The notes under the pieces were generated by a model that had not been told where the DNA came from, searched no databases, and saw nothing but the letters and a program-made list of their open reading frames with translations. 64,000 bases of DNA from Lachnospiraceae bacterium (lineage in GTDB: Bacteria; Bacillota; Clostridia; Lachnospirales; Lachnospiraceae): contig JAQUVX010000012.1 of assembly GCA_028693165.1 (NCBI GenBank), positions 40,355 through 104,354 on the forward strand, written 5' to 3'. A program made the position numbers and the translations under genes. Positions 28,801 to 34,877 of the stretch are shown in pieces (the first letter of the stretch is position 1; the number at the start of each line of letters is the position of its first letter).

Positions 28801-30047
28801 AGGACAGTAAGGTCTTGGCAATTGACGGAGACCAGGCAGCGATCATCGGCAGTGGAACCGTTACTGTAACCGCAGTCAAGGCAGGGGATGGAAATTACAA
28901 CGCTGCAACTGCAACTCTTGAGATCACCGTTGCGAAGAAAGCAGCGACGGTTACCGCAGAGGATGTCTCGATGACAGCTGGAGAGGCAAAACCGGCCTAC
29001 AGCTATAAGGCAGACGGATTTGTAAACGGAGAGACCATAACCGGCGTTACCTTTGATGACAGCGCAGTGAATATTACGACAGCAGGAGTTTACAAGGTGA
29101 TGCCGCAGGGAGGAACCGTAACCGGTAATGGAGCAGACAATTACGAGCTTACCTATCTGCCGGGATCTGTCACGGTTCAGGTGAAAACCGATGCTCTGGA
29201 TGCGGCTGTCACAGCGGCATCGGAGGCGAAGAAAGACATCATCGTTTCTGACAAGGAGGCTTCTTCGATATCCAGAGGAACGAAGTTTGTAACGACTGGG
29301 GAAATGGCTCTTCTGGATGCAGCAATCCAGAAGGCGGAGGAAGTAAAGGCATCAGCGATCTCTTCCGAGGTTATCAATCAGGCTATTGCAGAGCTGAATG
29401 ATGCTGTGACTGCATTTAAGGCGGCCATTAAGACTGGAACCAAGAGCAGTTCAGGCGGCGGAAGCGGCTCAGGCGGCGGAAGCAGCTCTAGTGGCGGAAG
29501 CAGCTTAGGTACTGGTACCAGCGTATCTGCAGGAAGCAGTGGTACGGTAAGTACCGATGAAAAGAAAGGACAGATCAATTCTGCCACAGGTATCATCACC
29601 GGGGCTACGATCACCGGAGCGGCAGGCACCGGAGCAGCAAGCGGCAGCGCAGGGGATGGCTACAGCCACTGGGTACAGGAAAAAAAGGGCTGGAAGCTGC
29701 AATATGCGGACAGTACCTATGCCGCAGGAACCATGGTTACCGCAGCGAGTGGAGCAGCGACAGAGCAGCTTGCATGGGAACAGATCAACGGTGCGTGGTA
29801 TGCTTTTGGAGCAGACGGTTATACAAAATCCGGAATGCTGTTTGATACAGCATTGAACGGCTGGTTCTATATCGATATCAATAGTGGTATGAAGACCGGC
29901 TGGCAGTTCGTAGACGGAACATGGCGCTATTTCAATCCGCTTTCGGATGGAACGAAAGGAAAGATGGCAGCCAATACGAAAACACCGGATGGCTACAACG
30001 TAGGCCAGGATGGCATTTGGGATGGCCGGGAAGCAGATAAGAGCTGA
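19887..30047 (+). CDS. giant secreted multidomain surface protein (BspA-type LRR, Ig/MBG modules, wall-binding repeats)
   Basis: A 3386-residue wall-associated protein, probably an adhesin. Order: signal peptide (1-32, ending VYAAG); Cys/His-rich segment (about 47-118); helical acidic segment to 225; three copies of a module in which a YAVY(D/E/N) lead-in is followed by BspA-type leucine-rich repeats of about 23 residues (LRR blocks near 280-505, 670-875 and 1040-1245) and an Ig-like part; then YDG/MBG-type modules with KTYDG or QTYTGKQLTPEV motifs from about 1475 to 3090; a FIVAR-like helical stretch (about 3100-3185); a Gly/Ser linker; and choline-binding-like repeats (GAWYAFGADGYTKSG, GWFYI, GTWRYFNP) to the end. 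No LPXTG motif is present, so anchoring is by the repeats. Start follows AGGAGG. Confidence 0.93.
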   Translation: MKRNLKRRLLAGVLSACMIFQTVGMAPVYAAGNVRDGGVSIDTGIVCENHTEHTADCYVQIENCIHDHTDACYSDADDEEATGSDAKNLTECEHICDEASGCITKKLNCTHSCELCAENGGADAGEDLEEAIEEDIELATESNADKMQSAIEELISKIDALPEADEITDENRKTAKADLEEVFAEYDKLFEDETITDLDGQLGTERMEKLTALREVLLDMVNLVEEEVYAVYDGKDFWKATKEDPTVSTGDYIGTGDQSSIVYLYAEATSSSMMMLEESLKEVTFADTVTGIADYAFYGCSNLEKVYMPSKASISRWAFYGCSKLSDIDLSNVTEVSPNAFDNCTSLTRVSLSSASKIDTQAFQGCTQIQEADITNATKIGNSAFQNCTALKKVTMPNVIEIGTMAFRNCSALQSADLQNATTIGEAAFEKCRNLASVVMPKVTQIGTGAFQYCDKLTNITMSAELPTVGRYIFQGANSPRALTLYGNPRLYDAVIAQFDDADGTKDNMWYGCELPASFINTNAVDSTGTLKVKEGSLTPGLGEDNTITFTAAFEKANAMRMALVTNQIVLMDGETQLGEPVIAKQADDGRWTAELTVNTSEWAVGEHDITARFAGNNELNDSETNSVAVTVIESYAVYENGKFFAATKEEPEVATDTEILEENKKTINYLYSNVETVPNNLMAGCGGLKTVTMPNATTIAYRAFYDCTSLTGVELPKATEIGENAFDGCNALTSVEIPKVITIKRQAFMQCALLETVTMPNVTIIEDNAFSNCPVLETVEMPNVIEIGAYAFSACERLANVSAPKVTTISDGAFMQCGLANITLGATPPTVDTNAFLSCPASRNLTIFGNDAFRDDVINAYKAVDDGVTDELWYGWTLPESLVGTGVSASAGTLTVTDGKTDTMFGENNEIIFTATFAKAPASATEGLLRTLAINEVQFKDGNEPLEAAVAATEDGNGNWVAKLTVNTSAWAVDTHNITAEFTGNHDLNGAVTTQVAVTVSETYAVYNGTGFYYADSEEHTKPTEKVVTDKNIIQNLYIDVEAVPDVLMWNCANLKIVTCSDKVTQIDDGAFSACSVLTKAEMTAVTKIGNDAFSSCAALATVDLSEVTSIGDRAFMYCSVLTKAEMPEVTQIDNNAFDSCTALTTVTMPKVSAIGESAFSNCTALTTITMPKVTKIGTGAFYNCVKLNSITLGATPPTVGEDAFRGCSNTRNLTILGNTAFAADVLNAYKAVDDGVTDELWYGWTLPTAIDGTNVPNATGTLAATAGNTTATYSQANTITFTASFQKAGESRLRTAVQNQITLMNGSSVVESKAATLTEGVYSAEFTVDTSELDAGTYHYTATFDGNGSLKESESNVVIVTVTQSATDFEDGVKADRSEYTYGDTITITAKPQATGTAVNARFFTAPGANQMALFVGGKQISEAVTADADGVYTMTYDTKGKHLTIGPNSITANYVGNTNMADVSDDVLVMLNRKPIMSAEVDTTDAAASKEYDGTDSFTGVALTLDTSSIFSGDTVTAVAAGTSAGTDVGTSHSFTATSVTLDGTDAIYYSLESTAVSGTVAITEATPAVTVTAVKQKSLLRSIIGDHDDIIVLTATVTGVPGGTTPAGTVTFKNGETTIESNAAMSKGVASCEWKNPAADVNYTITAEFTAAENTNYKNATGTSEAFDISKAEQKALNITVPAAVTYGDADFTLGTTGGSGTGAVTYEVTEGTVVSVTKDGKVAVLAAGEATITATKAGDPNYNAKTGTVNITVKAAAPVLTWGEAAQTVTYTGKPAVIKAPTAAGVTGGTIPNGTISYTYEKKSLSSLFTAPENGLPVDAGIYTVTAHIAAEGNYTAADSSTMELTIIKSTPELSIGADYLGKPYDGKAIDPPTAAQMTITGTAYAEVTFAYSQNADMSSPLTTAPADAGTYYVQAGVKEGANTNAAVSAPKEFTIDRINPVIEVATDKTSQLGGKDVQVTVKITNPDGAATGFPEAGEIAIAPTNAALKSGTAITGANGTYTATYTLAAYSSGAKAHFTATVPKATTNYNADTTGTSSGDVTILDQYVPTVTIEADETSVIYGESVTLTAAVGKDGKTSDLAGTVQFKEGGTAIGEPVAIDSAGAAAITVDKATLTYNNGTEHSFTAEFTPAAGSDYKSNASSACEVKVTKAAMTGEAAITGIAKYGQTLTADTSTLKGIDGEELGTFTYQWKRAGSDIAGETKSTYVVAEADLGKAVTVEVTPVNGNYSAKTSGAVTPAKADSTIAFTDTSLDKTYDGSPITDPVKTTNYTTTGSTGNVTFEWYSGATKLASAPENVGTYTVKAILKADNKYEGASTGTNKEFKITAKTIEPDIEAIDEQTYTGKQLTPEVTVKIKDSTTTLVSGSDYTVAYGDNVNAGTNAGNVTVTLIGNYSGEKEAKFTIKKAPLTITGGTVTGRAWDGTRTAVVTAITFDGLKNDETLTMTADYTVTGAQFANANVGTGKEVSGTVTLVSDGATAKNYSLAQGALVNVKGDITRASSPAAPTDGSVDDTNNTFGFTVNPNFTDITAYEYSLDSGKNWTKVTVKPIPLGNVNIPAGQLQVRIAATDNHAAGEVLSNDKAFTAVLEGDVAIAGTAVYGGTLNATVSGAQAGADLHYKWMAGDKKVGTDSTAYAIGKEAVGQTVKVVVTAFADYTGALTSASTAKVAQKEIAPIAHAEDKEYDGNTTAEVSFTFAEGEILNKDEVAVIATGTFADKKMGTGKTVALSGVALTGADKDYYTMAAAPANPTAAITAKVLTVTDGTLVITKTYDGTGKFAAENATGSLALTNPVQAAGEDIKAVITGYGSAADGNVGKDKAITLTIGLSGVDKENYKLDSTSYPFNAGITAKEITPIIEAIADQTYSGSQLKPEVTVKDGTTTLVLGTDYTVTYGENINAGENAGSVTVTLKGNYTGSGEVNFTITSIDQAPLVITQVSEKTYGDKAFTLETTGGDGTGAVTYSVPEDSKVLAIDGDQAAIIGSGTVTVTAVKAGDGNYNAATATLEITVAKKAATVTAEDVSMTAGEAKPAYSYKADGFVNGETITGVTFDDSAVNITTAGVYKVMPQGGTVTGNGADNYELTYLPGSVTVQVKTDALDAAVTAASEAKKDIIVSDKEASSISRGTKFVTTGEMALLDAAIQKAEEVKASAISSEVINQAIAELNDAVTAFKAAIKTGTKSSSGGGSGSGGGSSSSGGSSLGTGTSVSAGSSGTVSTDEKKGQINSATGIITGATITGAAGTGAASGSAGDGYSHWVQEKKGWKLQYADSTYAAGTMVTAASGAATEQLAWEQINGAWYAFGADGYTKSGMLFDTALNGWFYIDINSGMKTGWQFVDGTWRYFNPLSDGTKGKMAANTKTPDGYNVGQDGIWDGREADKS
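20572..23990 (+). repeat. three large in-gene repeat modules (LRR plus Ig-like)
   Basis: Module starts are marked by YAVYDGKDFW (about 20572), YAVYENGKFF (about 21795) and YAVYNGTGFY (about 22903). Each runs about 370-410 residues and ends in an Ig-like segment. Modules 2 and 3 share long blocks such as NAYKAVDDGVTDELWYGWTLP. Inside each, LRR units of about 69 bp recur (AFxxC...L..V.MP.VT.IG). Unit number differs between modules, so recombination may change the length. Confidence 0.8.
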
Positions 30048-30091
30048 TAAGAACAGATAAGAATTAACAGATAGCAGGTAATAAGAAACAA

Positions 30092-30133
30092 TGCGGCGGG
30101 CCACTGAAGAGGAGAGATTCTTTAGGGGCCCGT
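30092..30133 (+). terminator. terminator candidate after the surface-protein gene
   Basis: CGGCGGGCC pairs with GGCCCGTCG (one G-T pair) around a loop that can itself close AAGA/TCTT. The following TATTTACTTGG is only weakly T-rich, so efficiency is uncertain. Confidence 0.5.
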
Positions 30134-30155
30134 CGTATTTACTTGGTGATTGTTT

Positions 30156-30242
30156 TAAAAAGCCATTCTTTTTTCTCAGGTTTAGGTTATAATGAATACA
30201 TTAGCTGGCATCAGATGATTGTAAGGGGACGGAGGAATGCAG
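30156..30242 (+). promoter_or_regulatory. duplicated promoter block A, copy 2 (upstream of the AAA-ATPase gene)
   Basis: Homologous to 12846-12938. TATAAT lies at 30188-30193 with TTCTTT 16 bases upstream, and the tail GGACGGAGGAATGCAG leads directly into the start codon at 30244, its GGAGG serving as ribosome binding site. Confidence 0.7.
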
Positions 30243-30243
30243 G

Positions 30244-31935
30244 ATGACCTATAAACCATTACCGATCGGGGTAGATGATTTTAAAGATTTGATAACAAAG
30301 GACTATTATTATGTAGATAAAACCTGGATGATCAAAGAGCTGCTGGATAGGAAAGAAAAGGTGAACTTGTTTACCAGACCCAGTCTGTTTGGAAAGACGC
30401 TGAACCTAAGTATGCTCCGCTATTTCTTTGAGATACCGGAAGATGGCAAGACGAATCGGACTCTTTTTGAGGACCTGAGGATTCTGGATGCCGGAGAACG
30501 GTACACTTCGGAACAGGAACAGTATCCGGTGATCAATCTGACGCTTAAGTCAGGGAAGCAGGGAAGCTTTGAGCTGGCATACGGCTGCCTGAAGGAGGCA
30601 ATCGCATATGAGTACAGCCGCCATCAGTATCTGCTGGATACGTTTAAGACCAAAGAAGAACGGGACAAATTCTATGCTCTGATGACAAGACAAGCGCCTG
30701 TGCAGGATTATCTGACATCACTTCTCTTTTTGTCCAAATGCCTGAAGGAATATCATGGGAAACAGGTGATTATCCTGATTGATGAATACGACATACCATT
30801 AGAGAATGCATACTATACCGGATTTTATGATGAGATGATGGACTTTATCCGTTCGTTGTTCGAATCTGCGTTAAAGACCAATCCGTACCTGGAGTTTTCT
30901 ATTATAACCGGGTGTTTGCGCATTAGTAAGGAATCTATCTTTACGGGACTGAATAATTTAGAGATGATTTCGATTCTTAATGAGCACTACGGGGAACATT
31001 TCGGATTTGTAGAAAGGGAAGTACAGGAGATGCTTCGCTTCTATGGTCGGGAAGAGTCTATGGGGGTGGTTAAAAAGTGGTATGACGGCTACCGCTTTGG
31101 AAATGCAGAGGTTTATAATCCGTGGAGTGTGATCAATTATGTGAAGGCATTGTACACGAATCCGCAGGCATTTCCGGGAGCCCACTGGTCGAATACCAGT
31201 TCCAACCGAATTGTCAAGGATTTGATACAAAGAGCAGATTTTTCCGTAAAAGGAGAGATCGAGACACTGATTGCAGGAGAAACCATAGAAAAACAGGTGC
31301 ATGAAGAAATCACGTATGCGGATATCTATGATTCAGAGGATAATCTCTGGAATTTCCTGTTCTTTACCGGGTATTTAAAGGCGGTAGACAAGCGGATGAT
31401 AGAAGAAAATCAATACGTGACCATGACGATTCCCAATGCAGAGGTGCGCAGTATTTACCGGAACACCATTGTTAACTGGTTCCGTGACGAGATCAAAACC
31501 CGTGACCTATCGGTGATGTACCAGGCCCTGATGGCAGGAGACGGAGAAATGTTTCAGAAGGAATTAAGCGTGCTTTTGATGAATTCCATCAGCTACATGG
31601 ACAGCAGGGAAGCATTTTACCATGGCTTCTTACTGGGTGTACTTGGAAATATGCGGGAGTATCTGGTCAAATCCAACCAGCAGGCCGGTCTTGGGCGATA
31701 CGATATCTGTGTCCGCAGCTTAAATGTAGAGATGGCTCCGGTGGTGCTGGAGCTTAAAGTTTCCCCAACTTTTAAGGGAATGGAAGCCAGCTGCGACGAA
31801 GCAATCAAACAGATACATGACAAGCATTATGATGACTGGCTGCCGGAGGAAGGGTATACGGAGGTGTTAAACGTCGGTGTTGCATTCTTTAAGAAGCAGT
31901 GCCGGGTGAAGGTGGAACGGATAGCATTAGAATAG
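30244..31935 (+). CDS. AAA-ATPase-like protein with C-terminal PD-(D/E)XK nuclease-like domain
   Basis: A 563-residue protein of the common gut-bacterial family that joins an AAA-ATPase-like domain to a PD-(D/E)XK nuclease-like domain. It has the family N-terminus (PLPIGVDDFKDLI...YYYVDKT), a Walker A of the form RPSLFG-K51-T (usually RPRRFGKT), Walker B VIILIDEYD, WYDGYRFG in the middle, and C-terminal catalytic residues D487 and E503-L-K505. The biological role of the family is unsettled; a mobile-element or defence link has been suggested by distribution. It shares promoter block A with the HTH/HipA-like pair 17 kb away. Confidence 0.88.
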   Translation: MTYKPLPIGVDDFKDLITKDYYYVDKTWMIKELLDRKEKVNLFTRPSLFGKTLNLSMLRYFFEIPEDGKTNRTLFEDLRILDAGERYTSEQEQYPVINLTLKSGKQGSFELAYGCLKEAIAYEYSRHQYLLDTFKTKEERDKFYALMTRQAPVQDYLTSLLFLSKCLKEYHGKQVIILIDEYDIPLENAYYTGFYDEMMDFIRSLFESALKTNPYLEFSIITGCLRISKESIFTGLNNLEMISILNEHYGEHFGFVEREVQEMLRFYGREESMGVVKKWYDGYRFGNAEVYNPWSVINYVKALYTNPQAFPGAHWSNTSSNRIVKDLIQRADFSVKGEIETLIAGETIEKQVHEEITYADIYDSEDNLWNFLFFTGYLKAVDKRMIEENQYVTMTIPNAEVRSIYRNTIVNWFRDEIKTRDLSVMYQALMAGDGEMFQKELSVLLMNSISYMDSREAFYHGFLLGVLGNMREYLVKSNQQAGLGRYDICVRSLNVEMAPVVLELKVSPTFKGMEASCDEAIKQIHDKHYDDWLPEEGYTEVLNVGVAFFKKQCRVKVERIALE

Positions 31936-32042
31936 AACTTATTACCAAAATCCCAATCAGTGGAGAGGCAAAATTATTGCTGCTTTTCCGATGATTGGGG
32001 TTTCTTATATCAAATAAGAAATTCGATAACCTGATATCAATA

Positions 32043-32150
32043 AAGGAAAAGACCCGCGTTTTTGAGCAAAGACTAGCCCTGGGGGTAGGTTACAAACCAG
32101 AAACTTTATAATAAAATAATAAAAAGTCATCTTCCAAATTATTGTAAAAA
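32043..32150 (+). promoter_or_regulatory. conserved leader element C, copy 2 (upstream of the 88-residue gene)
   Basis: Second copy of the element at 17336. Core TTTTTGAGCAAAGACTA, hairpin CTA-G-CCC (32073-32079), loop TGG, GGGTAG (32083-32088), then GGTTACA and ATAAAAAGTC. Downstream, CATCTTC and GAAGATG form a second stem at a place comparable to the second stem of copy 1 but with different sequence. It ends about 35 bases before the gene at 32185. Confidence 0.6.
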
Positions 32151-32184
32151 CGAAGATGAGATTCGCAAAGGGAGGATTATAAAG

Positions 32185-32451
32185 ATGAGATGGAAGGAAG
32201 ACGTAATACTGGAGAAAGAGAATCCATTGCGCTTACGCTGGGGTGACAAGGTTCTTTCGATTGCAGAACGTGATGTCTATCTCGTAAAAGCCGTGGAAAA
32301 GGGCATTTGTAACGATGAGGATTTAGTCAGACTGGTTGCCAAAGAGGAGGGCATTGATGAAACAGCTGTTGCCTTTGGGTTGGCGCAGTTTCTGCTTGAT
32401 TACAGCGATTTTATCGAGGAGGATACCTCGCATTACATCATTACCAGGTAA
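32185..32451 (+). CDS. hypothetical 88-residue protein
   Basis: A small acidic protein with a well-placed ribosome binding site (GGGAGGATTATAAAG before ATG) and a strong terminator right after it, so it is likely real. I do not recognise the family. The predicted pattern is a short N-terminal strand region (NPLRLRWGDKVLSI) followed by helices and a C-terminal segment; the DLVRLVAKEEGIDETAVAFGLAQFLLD part vaguely resembles PqqD-like winged-helix proteins, but the similarity is weak. It shares leader element C with the MalT-type regulator gene, suggesting joint control with the surface protein. Confidence 0.7.
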   Translation: MRWKEDVILEKENPLRLRWGDKVLSIAERDVYLVKAVEKGICNDEDLVRLVAKEEGIDETAVAFGLAQFLLDYSDFIEEDTSHYIITR

Positions 32452-32460
32452 CTGATTGTG

Positions 32461-32493
32461 AGCCTGTCAGGGAGTTGCTTTCCCTGATGGGCT
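32461..32493 (+). terminator. terminator hairpin B, copy 2
   Basis: A 13-bp stem (AGCCTGTCAGGGA with TCCCTGATGGGCT, two G-T pairs) with a 7-base loop, then TTATTTTATT. The arm CCTGATGGGCT is shared with the hairpin at 14337-14376. Confidence 0.8.
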
Positions 32494-32502
32494 TATTTTA
32501 TT

Positions 32503-32610
32503 AGTTGCTGTGGATAGTTTTGCTGTGATTAGTATGCTTTGGATAGCTTGCTGTGGGGAGTTTGTTGTGGACGGTATGCTGTGGACATTTACTTTGGACA
32601 ATTTTATTGT
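32503..32610 (+). repeat. degenerate 14-16 bp tandem repeats (TGCTGTGGA units)
   Basis: About seven imperfect units of the form TGCTGTGGATAGTT fill the stretch after the terminator, ending in CTTTGGACAATTTT, which leads into repeat element copy 3. No gene is visible from 32494 to 33168. Confidence 0.65.
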
Positions 32611-32663
32611 GTGGACATGGACAGCTGCCCAATGCACGCAGGTATAAATATGAGAATTCTAGC

Positions 32664-32831
32664 GATTGGGTAACTATCAAATGAAACTGGCCGCAATTGT
32701 CCAAGAATTGCTGGATTTGTGGGCAGGGATCTTCAATTTCAAGCAAGAATTGTCCAAACCCTCCCACTTTCAACCTTTTGAGTGGGTATGTTGGATCACT
32801 GTGCATATCCAGAGGGTAAAATTGTCCAAAA
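32664..32831 (+). repeat. TTGTCCAA repeat element, copy 3
   Basis: A 168-bp diverged relative of 3411-3578. Spacing is exactly kept: 121 bases to GAGTG and a further 47 to the last AATTGTCCAAAA. An open frame from TTG 32666 encodes xNYQMKLAxIVQELLD...LSK, similar to the frame in copy 1. The three boxes AATTGTCCAA lie near 32696, 32744 and 32820. Confidence 0.75.
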
Positions 32832-33002
32832 CCGCAAAAGTTTCCATGAAAGAAGGTTCATACAGGTACGGATGAGCCCAGCCTGTTGGCAGCATGATCA
32901 AGATGACCGCTGCAAAGAGAATCGCCATGTGAGCAACAGCATCAAATTCGTCGCAGAACTGGCAAGATTAAGAAAGTTGTCAGTTTCAAACGCAGAAAGT
33001 TA

Positions 33003-33121
33003 TGATATAATGAGCGTTAGTGAGCCACGAGCAAGCTCGCTTGCTCATGGCGAGCGGCGAATGACGATCATGATAGCTGCGAAGCAGCGTCAAGCGCTGA
33101 AAGCGCGAATCGTGATATAAT
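33003..33121 (+). repeat. hairpin-rich 101-bp block flanked by perfect 9-bp direct repeats
   Basis: TGATATAAT occurs at 33003-33011 and again at 33113-33121. Between them are a long hairpin (GCC..GAGCAAG-CTCG-CTTGCTC..GGC, 33024-33051) and two GAA-loop hairpins (GCTGC-GAA-GCAGC at 33076-33088; GCGCT-GAA-AGCGC at 33094-33106) enclosed by ATCATGAT (33067-33074) and ATCGTGAT (33109-33116). Both direct repeats contain TATAAT, so the block carries a -10 at each end. The second lies 47 bases before the carboxypeptidase start. It could be a small mobile element, a structured leader RNA, or both. Confidence 0.7.
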
Positions 33122-33168
33122 CAAAAAAGCAAATATGGAATGAAAAACATACATATAGGAGATCATGC

Positions 33169-34866
33169 ATGAAAAACTGGAAGAGAATTCTGGCCCTGGG
33201 TCTTGGAATGACCCTGACCTTTGGACAGGCAGCATACGCGGAGGTTACAGTACCGCCGCTTACCATCGCAAATGAAAGTCAGGTGACACAGGAGACGACC
33301 GCTCCGGCGGCTTCCGGCACAGGCACGGCGGATGGGCCGACAACGGCGCCAACAACAGGTGGAAATACGACATCGGCCCCGACGACAGGAGGCAATGCGA
33401 CATCAGCCCCGTCAACTGGCGGGAATGCAGTATCGGGTCCGACGACAGCCCCAACGGCAGCTCCAACGACGGGCACTGGTCCTTCGACCTCCACGGCCAA
33501 TACGGGTAATACAGCCAATGCTGGAACCACCGCGAATCCCGGCACCACAACCGGCACTACAACCGGCACCACAACCGGCACTACAACCGATACCACCACC
33601 GGCACCCAGGCAGCGATCCAGGAACCGATCGTTGTGGCGGACGGAGCTGTTTTGATGGATGCGGCTACGGGACAGGTATTGTATGGCAAAAATCAGGACA
33701 AGCAGTTCTATCCGGCCAGCATCACGAAGGTGATGACGGCGCTGGTGGTACTGGAGCACTGCAACCTGAGCGATACGGTAACCTTTTCTTCCACGGCGAC
33801 GACCAATCTGGAATCGGGAGCAGTTTCCCTCGGCATTTCGGAGGGCGACCAGCTGACGGTGGAGCAGGCATTGTATGGTCTGCTGCTGAAATCAGCCAAT
33901 GAAATCGGAAACGGACTGGCAGAGCACGTGGGCGGAAGCATCAGCGGCTTTGCGGAGATGATGAACGCGAAGGCGAAGGCACTGGGCTGCAAGAATACTC
34001 ATTTTGCGAACCCTCATGGTCTGAATGATTCTACTCACAAGACGACACCGTACGATATGGCGCTGATCCTGAGCGCGGCCCTGCAGAATGCTACCTTCCG
34101 AAAGATTGATACGACAACTTCCTATCAATTTCCGGCTGTCAAAAAGGCGGCGGCCCGCACGATCACCATGGGACATAAGATGATGTATCCGACGGATTCC
34201 CGCTATTATGAGGGCATTATCGGTGGAAAGACCGGATATACTTCCCTGGCAGGCAATACGCTGGTAACCGGTGTGGAACGAAACGGCGTGCGTCTGGTGG
34301 CAGTGGTAATGAAAGCGAAGGGAACGCAGTATACTGATACTAAGGCCATGCTTGATTATGGCTTTGCAAATTATAAGGCACTGACTGGAAATAGCGGCAG
34401 CACGGCGGCAAATGGAACAGGAACGACGACCGGAAACGCTGCGGCCGGATCCTCCACAGGAGAGGTCGGCCCGTCTGCCGGAACGACAACTGGCGGCACA
34501 GTCGGCACCACAACCAGCGGCACAACCGGCGGCACAACAGCCACCACAACATCCGGCTGGAAGCAGGATGCACAGGGATGGTATTACCTGAAGGCGGACG
34601 GCAGCCGTGCGGCCAGCGAGTGGCAGACGGTCGGCGGCAAAGAATACTGGTTTGATGCGAATGCATACATGGCGACGGGATGGAGGCATTTTGCCAATGG
34701 AGACTGGTATTACTTCTCATTGGATGATGGACATATGATGTCAGGCACCTGGGTCACAGACAGCGGAGACTGGTATTATCTGGGAAGCAGCGGGGTTCTG
34801 CTGACGAATACGACGACACCGGACGGCTATCCGGTTGACGAGAATGGAATCCTGATCAAGCAGTAA
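33169..34866 (+). CDS. D-alanyl-D-alanine carboxypeptidase (S11 family) with wall-binding repeats
   Basis: A 565-residue secreted penicillin-binding protein of the DacA type that trims the terminal D-Ala from peptidoglycan stem peptides. Signal peptide to about residue 25 (QAAYAE), then a low-complexity Thr/Gly/Pro linker (about 45-150) built of tandem repeats, then the catalytic domain with S184-I-T-K187, S242-A-N244 and K354-T-G356. After a second Thr/Gly linker come choline-binding-like repeats (GWYYLKADGS, WFDANAYMATGW, DWYYFSLDDG). The ending TTPDGYPVDENG is also found, slightly changed, in the giant surface protein. ATG 33169 has only a weak GGAGAT site. Confidence 0.93.
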   Translation: MKNWKRILALGLGMTLTFGQAAYAEVTVPPLTIANESQVTQETTAPAASGTGTADGPTTAPTTGGNTTSAPTTGGNATSAPSTGGNAVSGPTTAPTAAPTTGTGPSTSTANTGNTANAGTTANPGTTTGTTTGTTTGTTTDTTTGTQAAIQEPIVVADGAVLMDAATGQVLYGKNQDKQFYPASITKVMTALVVLEHCNLSDTVTFSSTATTNLESGAVSLGISEGDQLTVEQALYGLLLKSANEIGNGLAEHVGGSISGFAEMMNAKAKALGCKNTHFANPHGLNDSTHKTTPYDMALILSAALQNATFRKIDTTTSYQFPAVKKAAARTITMGHKMMYPTDSRYYEGIIGGKTGYTSLAGNTLVTGVERNGVRLVAVVMKAKGTQYTDTKAMLDYGFANYKALTGNSGSTAANGTGTTTGNAAAGSSTGEVGPSAGTTTGGTVGTTTSGTTGGTTATTTSGWKQDAQGWYYLKADGSRAASEWQTVGGKEYWFDANAYMATGWRHFANGDWYYFSLDDGHMMSGTWVTDSGDWYYLGSSGVLLTNTTTPDGYPVDENGILIKQ

Positions 34867-34877
34867 AGGCGGATGCG

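Noticed and set aside
29900-30047. Sortase LPXTG anchor at the end of the surface protein
   Set aside because: No LPXTG-like motif, hydrophobic segment or basic tail is present; the C-terminus is made of wall-binding repeats.
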